Shown here piece after piece: positions 25,660 through 34,350 of a stretch of 64,000 nucleotides of DNA. Source of the stretch: Hydractinia symbiolongicarpus (Eukaryota > Cnidaria > Hydrozoa > Anthoathecata > Hydractiniidae); assembly GCF_029227915.1 (NCBI RefSeq), contig NC_079876.1, positions 39,892,073 to 39,956,072 of the forward strand, in the 5' to 3' direction. The notes below the pieces were generated by a model, which worked only from the letters and a program-made list of their open reading frames with translations, was not told the origin of the DNA and did no database searches. Position 1 is the first letter of the stretch; every line of letters starts with the position of its first letter. The translations under genes were made by a program, and so were the position numbers.

Positions 25660-25812
25660 AGAACAATATATACCACATGTCACAAGTTGACAAAACAATG
25701 ATCCTCAAAGGAAGAAGTTTTTGCCATAAAAAAGTTCCACGGTTTGAACGAAATACATTACCACAAAAATTTCTTCCCTCAAATATATAACTATACTATA
25801 ACTAACTATATT

Positions 25813-28800
25813 CTAAGATAACATAATAACGTCTCCCTTCTCAAAATCTAAAATTATTGGAAAACTCCAAACTGTCTCAGGTTCTGACTCATATACTACA
25901 TTAAACAACGTGCGTTTAGGATTGGAATGTCGTTTTGCTACACTTAGAATTTCCCCTTTACACCAATATGCATCCTCTTCATCTTCTTCCTTTAAATGAT
26001 GCCGTATGTGTAAACCAACTAAACAATCAGGGTCTTTGATGAAGGAAGGGAGTTTGTTGCTTTTTTGTTGTTCAGACAGTTTTTTCATCCTTTCTTTCTT
26101 GATCTTTTCCATCAGTTCCTTTTTTTGGGTTGCAACTACTTCATCTCTATCTTCCTTCGACTTCAGGTTATCCTTTGTTACCTTTTCTGCAGATGATGAA
26201 AATGTTACATGCATGATTTTAACAAAGTTTTCAAGAAGCTCTTCCCAAGACAAATCAACTCTTTTGTTTCCACTCTGTTTTGTTTTGTTAAACAATTTGG
26301 AATTGCATTTGAAAGGCATAACATGCCTGTAAAAATTCATTTGCGCTAGCAAAACTTCTGCACGTTTTTGTGATGATATATCCATGATGTTTTTTTTCAG
26401 TTCATCAACAGATATCCAAGCCTGGACATTTAGCTCAAGCAATTTGTTAAAAGCTTCCACTTTCTTCAATGCTATTTTCTCTTCAGCTTTCTTTTTCATA
26501 TCTTGTTTAGCAAGCAATTTCCTTTTCCTCTCCTCCAACAGTTCTTTTCTCCTTGATTTATACTTCGCCTTCATTTTTTCCACATTATGTCTGGCTGATT
26601 CCATCATACTTTTTTTCTCATCATAAGACTTCTGTTCAAACCAATCAAGTGTTTTGTTACGCGACCACATGGTTAAAGCCTGCAATGTTTCAACATTGGC
26701 ACTTGGCTTCGTTTTCACTAACAAATCCAAAATTGCAAAGTCACTTTCAGAAGCCTTATTGGTTACTGGTACAATTGATGACGTCTCCTTTATTATCTGA
26801 CTGGGGCTCCAGTACTTTCCTCCAGGCAGTTGATCCTTACATTGACGCTCTAAGATGATGAGAATTGCATGGCAAATAATTTCAAGGGCTTGCTGTGTTA
26901 GAATATCCAATTCATCATCACCTGTATCCTCAAATAGCTTGATAAATAATTCATCTTTGTTGTGTACAATAATACCATCCTCTTGGAAAATATGACTGCC
27001 AGATAGAAGTGATGAACAATTGTTGCAGAGTGCAGATAGTTTGACTTTAAGTTGTAACAGGTATGGATTTATTTCGAGGATACTTTCACAAGACTCTATT
27101 AATCGCCACAATGGACCAGTCAATAATTTATCAATAATGCCAAGTGCTCTGACTTCACTAAGAAACAACTTATTTGATACGTCTTCATTTACAGCTTTCA
27201 GTAAATTATTAGGATCAGGCCATGATGAAAGAAAAGATACGACTGCATCACGATGGTAATATAATGCAGCAGCGTTATAAAACAATATGTTAAAACGATT
27301 TCCAATAAATGGTACAAAGTAAGATTTCTGATTGCGACCAGCTAAAAACGAGTTAAAATACGATGCTACTCCACATTCGTCACTTCCACGCACATGAAAA
27401 GCTTTACAAGCTGTACGCACTAATCTAGAAGCAGAAGATTCTTTTGCACTATTGAAGGCAAATACTGTTTCATAGTCATCACAGAGGACCATTCTCTCAA
27501 ATGAATGCAGAACTTTATCTGCCTCTGAGGCAAAATTTGGCAGAAGATGTAATTTGCAAAAGAAATTTCCCATATCGGTCATGTCCGTTTTTTGTGTTTC
27601 GCTTAAATAATTCCAGTTTTCTACAACATTTGGTAATAATTTTTCCCTTAAAGATTTCAGTTGTGAGTTAAATAAAGGATTAATAGGGCCAAGATCCGAC
27701 ATTGTAGATTTGATTGATGTGACAAGCCGGGAAAAATTTGCATCCTTGTCACATTCTTTCAGAATGTCACACATGTCATCAATTGTGTCAGTAAAATTTT
27801 TCATTACTATTGCCGCATCTCCACCTGCAACTTCTGATAATCCAAATGTTAAAGTTTTTCCTTTCGATGTTGTAATCTGAAAATTTTGATAATGTTTATG
27901 GTATTTTGATGTACCATCTCCATGTAAACAATTACCAAACGCCTCCTTGTCATTATCAATCATTGCTTCTGCAACCTGTAATTGTGCTAAAATTAATGCT
28001 TCTTGCATTAAATGACTTTTTAAACCTTGTGAAGGCAACCTGTCAACCCTTTTTTTTGCAAGTTTTTCAAGTACAACCTTGATCACATCATTTACCTTTC
28101 CCATGCTGACATTCAAGGAAAGTAATTCCATAACAACTTCTCTTATTTCGTCTGAATAACGACCACCTTCAAATGTTACAATTTCATTGTCGTTTAATAA
28201 CGAAACGAGCATTTGCAAATCACGATTTTCTTCAGTAAGTTGCTTCATGTTTGTACAGAGTTTGTCATAATCACTTTTTAAACACTTCATATCATTCACT
28301 TCTTTGTGGTCAATCAATTTTTTCTGGTTTTCAATTTTTAGCAACAAACTGTGCGTCTTTCTTTTCAGTTTTGCTTTCTCATTCCGCAGATCATCAACTA
28401 TAGTTTCACTGTTTTCTAATTTATCATTGAGTCTGTTCAAGTTTACTTTCATGTCATCCAACTCATCACTTTTATTCTCAGTACCAGATATCAATTCAGC
28501 TATTTCTGATTCCATTTTATTAATTTTATCATCTCTGTTTTTAATTTTCTTTGATAAATTTCTCAATTTATCTGCCCTCGCTTTGCTATTATCTTTAAAT
28601 TTCAATTCCACATTTCTAAGTTTTTCCTCTACTTCAAGATAATTGTTCTTTATACGACGATATTCTGCTGTCAACTTATTTTCATCCTTCATTGCTACAA
28701 ATAACTCGTTACTAAGTTTCTTAACCTCTTTGACTTGTGTGTTGTATTGAATTTCTAATTCTTGAAAATTTTCGCACTTTCTTTTTAAACTTTTGTTTTC

Positions 28801-29199
28801 CTCCTTTAATTGTTTCATTTTCTCTTTAAACAAAACTTCATTTCTAGAACTAGCCGCATCAATAGATCGCTGATGTGGGGTAATTTGCACTGGAACACTA
28901 AACTCAGCTTCCAACAAAGTTTCTATAGCAGAATTAGCTTTCCTTTTTTTCAGACCATTTACTTTCTCTACTAGTCTTTTAACTTTTGTATATAACGCTT
29001 TTTCTGGACATGTTATTTCAACACCAAGTAAAACAAATCCATCACTTACTTCTTTAATGCTTTTTTCATTCAATGAAGAAAAAAGATCATAAACTTGTTT
29101 ATTTTTAATACTCATTTTTAAAGCTGAAAATATATCAAGCGAAACTGCACTAATAATTTTATTGTCTAACATAAGCTGCAAAACTTTTAACCAATGCAT
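25813..29199 (-). CDS. Transposase-like protein with coiled coil and Tudor-like tail
   Basis: An intact 1,128-residue, intronless ORF, probably the transposase that moves this element. The start is ATG at 29,199: an in-frame TAG lies seven codons upstream with no other ATG between. The stop is TAG at 25,813-25,815. Visible regions: residues 1-100, unknown; about 115-335, a long charged coiled coil; 336-420, a helical segment opening with EGGRYSDEIREV; about 425-700, an RNase H-like core. Its landmarks are HGDGTSK (D428), KSTMSDLG (D502), NFFCKLHLL (C548-x2-H551) and GNRFN (R635). The D-D spacing of 74 and the C-x2-H resemble hAT transposases. The third acidic residue could not be placed with confidence. 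Residues 855-915 form a basic helix; about 1,055-1,128 look like a Tudor-like barrel (LVGLHIRHHL, YWCKGEILSV, VVYESEPETVWSFPI, EKGDVIML). I see no BED finger. Recollection, unchecked: similar unnamed proteins occur in cnidarians, molluscs and fish. Confidence 0.88.
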   Translation of the reverse strand: MHWLKVLQLMLDNKIISAVSLDIFSALKMSIKNKQVYDLFSSLNEKSIKEVSDGFVLLGVEITCPEKALYTKVKRLVEKVNGLKKRKANSAIETLLEAEFSVPVQITPHQRSIDAASSRNEVLFKEKMKQLKEENKSLKRKCENFQELEIQYNTQVKEVKKLSNELFVAMKDENKLTAEYRRIKNNYLEVEEKLRNVELKFKDNSKARADKLRNLSKKIKNRDDKINKMESEIAELISGTENKSDELDDMKVNLNRLNDKLENSETIVDDLRNEKAKLKRKTHSLLLKIENQKKLIDHKEVNDMKCLKSDYDKLCTNMKQLTEENRDLQMLVSLLNDNEIVTFEGGRYSDEIREVVMELLSLNVSMGKVNDVIKVVLEKLAKKRVDRLPSQGLKSHLMQEALILAQLQVAEAMIDNDKEAFGNCLHGDGTSKYHKHYQNFQITTSKGKTLTFGLSEVAGGDAAIVMKNFTDTIDDMCDILKECDKDANFSRLVTSIKSTMSDLGPINPLFNSQLKSLREKLLPNVVENWNYLSETQKTDMTDMGNFFCKLHLLPNFASEADKVLHSFERMVLCDDYETVFAFNSAKESSASRLVRTACKAFHVRGSDECGVASYFNSFLAGRNQKSYFVPFIGNRFNILFYNAAALYYHRDAVVSFLSSWPDPNNLLKAVNEDVSNKLFLSEVRALGIIDKLLTGPLWRLIESCESILEINPYLLQLKVKLSALCNNCSSLLSGSHIFQEDGIIVHNKDELFIKLFEDTGDDELDILTQQALEIICHAILIILERQCKDQLPGGKYWSPSQIIKETSSIVPVTNKASESDFAILDLLVKTKPSANVETLQALTMWSRNKTLDWFEQKSYDEKKSMMESARHNVEKMKAKYKSRRKELLEERKRKLLAKQDMKKKAEEKIALKKVEAFNKLLELNVQAWISVDELKKNIMDISSQKRAEVLLAQMNFYRHVMPFKCNSKLFNKTKQSGNKRVDLSWEELLENFVKIMHVTFSSSAEKVTKDNLKSKEDRDEVVATQKKELMEKIKKERMKKLSEQQKSNKLPSFIKDPDCLVGLHIRHHLKEEDEEDAYWCKGEILSVAKRHSNPKRTLFNVVYESEPETVWSFPIILDFEKGDVIMLS

Positions 29200-30250
29200 A
29201 TTATTTTTAAAATACCATTCCTACCTAGACTGTGTATTATCTGCCTTTCTAGTTTACGTCAGCAATTATGATATAGCTATACATACTAAACAATGGAATA
29301 TTTACAAAAATAACATTATATAATCATTATCTCTTCAATTATTATCTAAATCTTGCTTTTTAAAACAGTATAAGCTAGCTATAAAGTAACCTACTCTGAC
29401 TCTTAGCTAACTTTAGGCCTGGAAAGTTGGAAGAGAGGCGTTTTTGTAAAAAAGAATAATGGTAAACAGTAAACAGTTTGCAAGAACTGAGTGGGTAACA
29501 AATTGGTATCTGGAATCAACAAATTTCCAAGCCTAATACTTTAAGTGTTTAAAAACCAAATCACACTAGTAGTAAGCAAAATATACCTTTATCTATTAAC
29601 CACACAGTGGTATGGAATAATTAAACACAACATCACACACTCCATCTTCTGGTCCACTACTTCGGCTAATATATATATAGCTAGGTAGCTAGCTAGCTTT
29701 GGTGCTTTAGTTTAGTAGCTGTGTCTAATGTTAACTGGAATATCTAGCACATAGCCATGATTAATAGCCATCATTCCAAGACTATAAATTATATAATAAA
29801 ATAAAATAAATAAAAAGTCGAAATTCGTTGTTGCACTGCAGCAAGTCACATAGAACTTTAAGACGGGGGTTCGATATAAACAAAAAATGCTTTTTCTCCA
29901 GATTTGTCATGCAGGAAAGTTAGGAATAAGAATAGAAATTGAAAGGATATTTTTAATATAAACTAATTTCAAGTGAGACTACCTGATACGTCATGCACTT
30001 TCCTCTGTTTGCGCCAAGTTTACATTTCCCTCGTCGAAATCTGAATACACTGTTGGTCGTTTAAACAAGTCTCATTCAAAAAAACAAATTTAAGGTACTT
30101 AACAATCACTATCTGCCCATACACCATCTGTCTTAAGCGAAATAGGTGCCGAATTCGACGATTTAAAATAAGTGCCATCACGCGCAATAACAAAATACGC
30201 GTTGCCGTGTGCGAGCTTGTTTTAAGCTGAATTTCCGAACACGGCAAAAA
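29200..30250. other. Transposon 5' noncoding region (promoter side)
   Basis: About 1.05 kb upstream of the transposase start, expected to hold the promoter and 5' untranslated region. It is AT-rich with no convincing ORF; a 75-codon minus-strand frame (30,020-30,247) begins with TTG and shows no domain. A TATA-like alternating tract lies at about 29,669-29,682. Splice sites cannot be judged by eye, so an upstream noncoding exon is possible. Confidence 0.55.
29666..29698. repeat. Low-complexity TA and TAGC tract
   Basis: A stretch of alternating TA (ATATATATATA) runs into TAGCTAGGTAGCTAGCTAGC, a short tetranucleotide microsatellite in the transposon 5' region, about 470 bp upstream of the start codon. 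It could serve as a TATA element, but nothing else supports that. Confidence 0.6.
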
Positions 30251-30260
30251 GTCACGTGAC
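30251..30260. promoter_or_regulatory. Subterminal palindrome GTCACGTGAC with E-box core
   Basis: A perfect palindrome containing CACGTG, abutting the right inverted repeat. CACGTG is the known core bound by bHLH-type factors. It could be a host-factor or transposase site or coincidence; only its position at the terminus makes it notable. Confidence 0.35.
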
Positions 30261-30271
30261 TGAACAGCCTA
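30260..30271 (-). repeat. Terminal inverted repeat, right
   Basis: CTGAACAGCCTA, the exact reverse complement of the left end. Directly inside it lies the perfect 10-bp palindrome GTCACGTGAC (30,251-30,260), which has no counterpart at the left end. Confidence 0.9.
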
Positions 30272-30279
30272 CTTTTATT
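30272..30279. repeat. Target-site duplication, right copy
   Basis: CTTTTATT directly after CTGAACAGCCTA, followed by CAGCGTCTCATC, the normal continuation of the monomer. Confidence 0.88.
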
Positions 30280-30829
30280 CAGCGTCTCATCAAAAATGAA
30301 AACATTTTTAAAAACTACAAGTCTCATGGGCTTTAGTGGTGAAATAATAATTTAAAAAATCGTTCTGGAAATGAGTTTACTCGCAGGGTACTTTCTTTGT
30401 ATACTTTTGACTATACGGGCCGAGTCCGGGATTTACGGGAAATCGCAGGTTTTCGTTTGCCGGCGATTAAACTTCTTTTATTCAGCGTCTCATCAAAAAT
30501 GAAAACATTTTTGAAAACTACAAGTCTCATGCGTTTTAGTATGAAAAAAAAATTTAAAAAATCGTTCGGCAAATGAGTTTACTCCCTGGGTACTTTCTTT
30601 GTATACTTTTGACTATACGGGCCGAGTCCGGGATTTACGGGAAGTCGCGGGTTTTCGTTTGCCGGCGATTAAACTTCTTTTATTCAGCGTCTCATCAAAA
30701 ATGAAAACATTTTTGAAAACTACAAGTCTCATGCGTTTTAGTGGTGAAAAAATAAATTAAAAAATCGTTCGGGAAATGAGTTTACTCACAGGGTACTTTT
30801 TTTGTATACATTCGACTATACGGGCCAAG

Positions 30830-33800
30830 CCCGGGATTTACGGGAAATCGCGGGTTTTCGTTTGCCGGCGATTAAACATCTTTTATTCAGCGTCTCATCA
30901 AAAATGAAAACATTTTTGAAAACTACAAGTCTCATGTGTTTTAGTGGTGAAAAAATAATTTAAAAAATCGTTCGGGAAATGAGTTTACACCCTGGGTACT
31001 TTCTTTGTATACTTTTGACTATACGGGCCGAGTCCGGGATTTACGGGAAATCGCAGGTTTTCGTTTGCCGGCGATTAAACTTCTTTTATTCAGCGTCTCA
31101 TCAAAAATGAAAACATTTTTGAAAACTACAAGTCTCATGCGTTTTAGTATGAAAAAAAATTTTAAAAAATCGTTCGGCAAATGAGTTTACACTGTGGGTA
31201 CTTTCTTTGTATACTTTTGACTATCCGGGCCGAGTCCTGGATTTACGGGAAATCGCAGGTTTTCGTTTGCCGGCGATTAAACTTCTTTTATTCAGCGTCT
31301 CATCACAAATGAAAACATTTTTGAAAACTACAAGTCTCATGCGTTTTAGTGGTGAAAAAATAATTTAAAAATTCGTTAGGGAAATGAGTTTACTCACTGG
31401 GTACTTTCCTTGTATACTTTTGACTATACGGGCCGAGACCGGGATTTACGGGAAATCGCGGGTTTTCGTTTGCCGGCGATTAAACTTCTTTTGTATAGCG
31501 TCTCATCAAAATTGAAAACATTTTTAAAAACTACAAGTCTCATGGGTTTTAGTGGTGAAAAAATAATTTAAAAAATCGTTCTGGAAATGAGTTTACTCGC
31601 AGGGTACTTTCTTTGTATATATTCGACTATACGGGCCAAGCCCGGGATTTACGGGAAATCGCGGGTTTTCGTTTGCCGGCGATTAAACATCTTTTATTCA
31701 GCGTCTCATCAAAAATGAAAACATTTTTGAAAACTACAAGTCTCATGTGTTTTAGTGGTGAAAAAATAATTTAAAAAATCGTTCTGGAAATGAGTTTACT
31801 CGCAGGGTACTTTCTTTGTATATATTCGACTATACGGGCCAAGCCCGGGATTTACGGGAAATCGCGGGTTTTCGTTTGCCGGCGATTAAACATCTTTTAT
31901 TCAGCGTCTCATCAAAAATGAAAACATTTTTGAAAACTACAAGTCTCATGTGTTTTAGTGGTGAAAAAATAATTTAAAAAATCGTTCTGGAAATGAGTTT
32001 ACTCGCAGGGTACTTTCTTTGTATATAATCGACTATACGGGCCAAGCCCGGGATTTACGGGAAATCGCGGGTTTTCGTTTGCCGGCGATTAAACATCTTT
32101 TATTCAGCGTCTCATCAAAAATGAAAACATTTTTGAAAACTACAAGTCTCATGTGTTTTAGTGGTGAAAAAATAATTTAAAAAATCGTTCGGGAAATGAG
32201 TTTACACCCTGGGTACTTTCTTTGTATACTTTTGACTATACGGGCCGAGTCCGGGATTTACGGGAAATCGCAGGTTTTCGTTTGCCGGCGATTAAACTTC
32301 TTTTATTCAGCGTCTCATCAAAAATGAAAACATTTTTGAAAACTACAAGTCTCATGCGTTTTAGTATGAAAAAAAATTTTACAAAATCGTTCGGCAAATG
32401 AGTTTACACTGTGGGTACTTTCTTTGTATACTTTTGACTATCCGGGCCGAGTCCTGGATTTACGGGAAATCGCAGGTTTTCGTTTGCCGGCGATTAAACA
32501 TCTTTTATTCAGCGTCTCATCAAAAATGAAAACATTTTTGAAAACTACAAGTCTCATGTGTTTTAGTGGTGAAAAAATAATTTAAAAAATCGTTCTGGAA
32601 ATGAGTTTACTCGCAGGGTACTTTCTTTGTATATAATCGACTATACGGGCCAAGCCCGGGATTTACGGGAAATCGCGGGTTTTCGTTTGCCGGCGATTAA
32701 ACATCTTTTATTCAGCGTCTCATCAAAAATGAAAACATTTTTGAAAACTACAACTCTCATGTGTTTTAGTGGTGAAAAAATAATTTAAAAAATCGTTCGG
32801 GAAATGAGTTTACACCCTGGGTACTTTCTTTGTATACTTTTGACTATACGGGCCGAGTCCGGGATTTACGGGAAATCGCAGGTTTTCGTTTGCCGGCGAT
32901 TAAACTTCTTTTATTCAGCGTCTCATCAAAAATGAAAACATTTTTGAAAACTACAAGTCTCATGCGTTTTAGTATGAAAAAAAATTTTACAAAATCGTTC
33001 GGCAAATGAGTTTACACTGTGGGTACTTTCTTTGTATACTTTTGACTATCCGGGCCGAGTCCTGGATTTACGGGAAATCGCAGGTTTTCGTTTGCCGGCG
33101 ATTAAACTTCTTTTATTCAGCGTCTCATCACAAATGAAAACATTTTTGAAAACTACAAGTCTCATGCGTTTTAGTGGTGAAAAAATAATTTAAAAATTCG
33201 TTAGGGAAATGAGTTTACTCACTGGGTACTTTCCTTGTATACTTTTGACTATACGGGCCGAGACCGGGATTTACGGGAAATCGCGGGTTTTCGTTTGCCG
33301 GCGATTAAACTTCTTTTGTATAGCGTCTCATCAAAATTGAAAACATTTTTAAAAACTACAAGTCTCATGGGTTTTAGTGGTGAAAAAATAATTTAAAAAA
33401 TCGTTCTGGAAATGAGTTTACTCGCAGGGTACTTTCTTTGTATATATTCGACTATACGGGCCAAGCCCGGGATTTACGGGAAATCGCAGGTTTTCGTTTG
33501 CCGGCGATTAAACATCTTTTATTCAGCGTCTCATCAAAAATGAAAACATTTTTGAAAACTACAAGTCTCATGTGTTTTAGTGGTGAAAAAATAATTTAAA
33601 AAATCGTTCTGGAAATGAGTTTACTCGCAGGGTACTTTCTTTGTATATATTCGACTATACGGGCCAAGCCCGGGATTTACGGGAAATCGCGGGTTTTCGT
33701 TTGCCGGCGATTAAACATCTTTTATTCAGCGTCTCATCAAAAATGAAAACATTTTTGAAAACTACAAGTCTCATGTGTTTTAGTGGTGAAAAAATAATTT

Positions 33801-34350
33801 AAAAAATCGTTCTGGAAATGAGTTTACTCGCAGGGTACTTTCTTTGTATATAATCGACTATACGGGCCAAGCCCGGGATTTACGGGAAATCGCGGGTTTT
33901 CGTTTGCCGGCGATTAAACATCTTTTATTCAGCGTCTCATCAAAAATGAAAACATTTTTGAAAACTACAAGTCTCATGTGTTTTAGTGGTGAAAAAATAA
34001 TTTAAAAAATCGTTCGGGAAATGAGTTTACACCCTGGGTACTTTCTTTGTATACTTTTGACTATACGGGCCGAGTCCGGGATTTACGGGAAATCGCAGGT
34101 TTTCGTTTGCCGGCGATTAAACTTCTTTTATTCAGCGTCTCATCAAAAATGAAAACATTTTTGAAAACTACAAGTCTCATGCGTTTTAGTATGAAAAAAA
34201 ATTTTAAAAAATCGTTCGGCAAATGAGTTTACACTGTGGGTACTTTCTTTGTATACTTTTGACTATCCGGGCCGAGTCCTGGATTTACGGGAAATCGCAG
34301 GTTTTCGTTTGCCGGCGATTAAACTTCTTTTATTCAGCGTCTCATCACAA
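30830..34350 (+). repeat. 9-monomer higher-order repeat, two tandem copies
   Basis: Offset 1,825 bp; copy 1 is about 30,830-32,520 and copy 2 about 32,655-34,350. GAGTTTACACCCTGGG occurs at 30,981, 32,198, 32,806 and 34,023, giving 6-monomer and 3-monomer sub-spacings (1,217 and 608 bp). This zone carries the TCGCAGGGTAC plus TTTGTATATATTCGAC variant, in which the usual GTATAC palindrome is lost. Confidence 0.88.

Larger units (their letters stand above)
24396..30271 (-). mobile_element. Autonomous-looking DNA transposon (hAT-like) in the satellite
   Basis: A 5,876-bp unique segment interrupts a single satellite monomer. Both ends carry the same 12-bp sequence in inverted orientation (TAGGCTGTTCAG), and the satellite target CTTTTAT or CTTTTATT is present on both sides, as expected of cut-and-paste insertion. 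Inside lies one intact 1,128-codon ORF on the minus strand, a noncoding region with tandem subterminal repeats on the left and about 1.06 kb of noncoding DNA upstream of the ORF on the right. Intact ends, an intact target duplication and an intact ORF suggest recent insertion. The target duplication length (7 or 8 bp) and the protein layout favour the hAT group. The first base is ambiguous because T is shared between target and terminus. Other superfamilies with 6-9-bp duplications are not excluded. Confidence 0.92.

Noticed and set aside
26006-28642. Plus-strand frames of 79-112 codons inside the large ORF
   Set aside because: They are antisense shadows of the 1,128-codon gene; their Ser/Phe-rich composition is what Lys/Glu-rich coiled-coil codons give on the opposite strand.
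24599-29872. The shared AAGACGGGGGT string near both transposon ends as a long inverted repeat
   Set aside because: The two occurrences are in the same orientation and only 11 bp long, with unrelated flanks; probably chance.
30020-30247. A 75-codon minus-strand frame next to the right terminus as a possible second transposon gene
   Set aside because: TTG start, no domain, and it runs to the edge of the terminal palindrome; better read as noncoding terminus.
24396-30271. The insert as a retroelement or virus-derived segment
   Set aside because: There are short inverted, not long direct, terminal repeats, no poly-A tail at a junction, and no reverse transcriptase or integrase motifs in the ORF.
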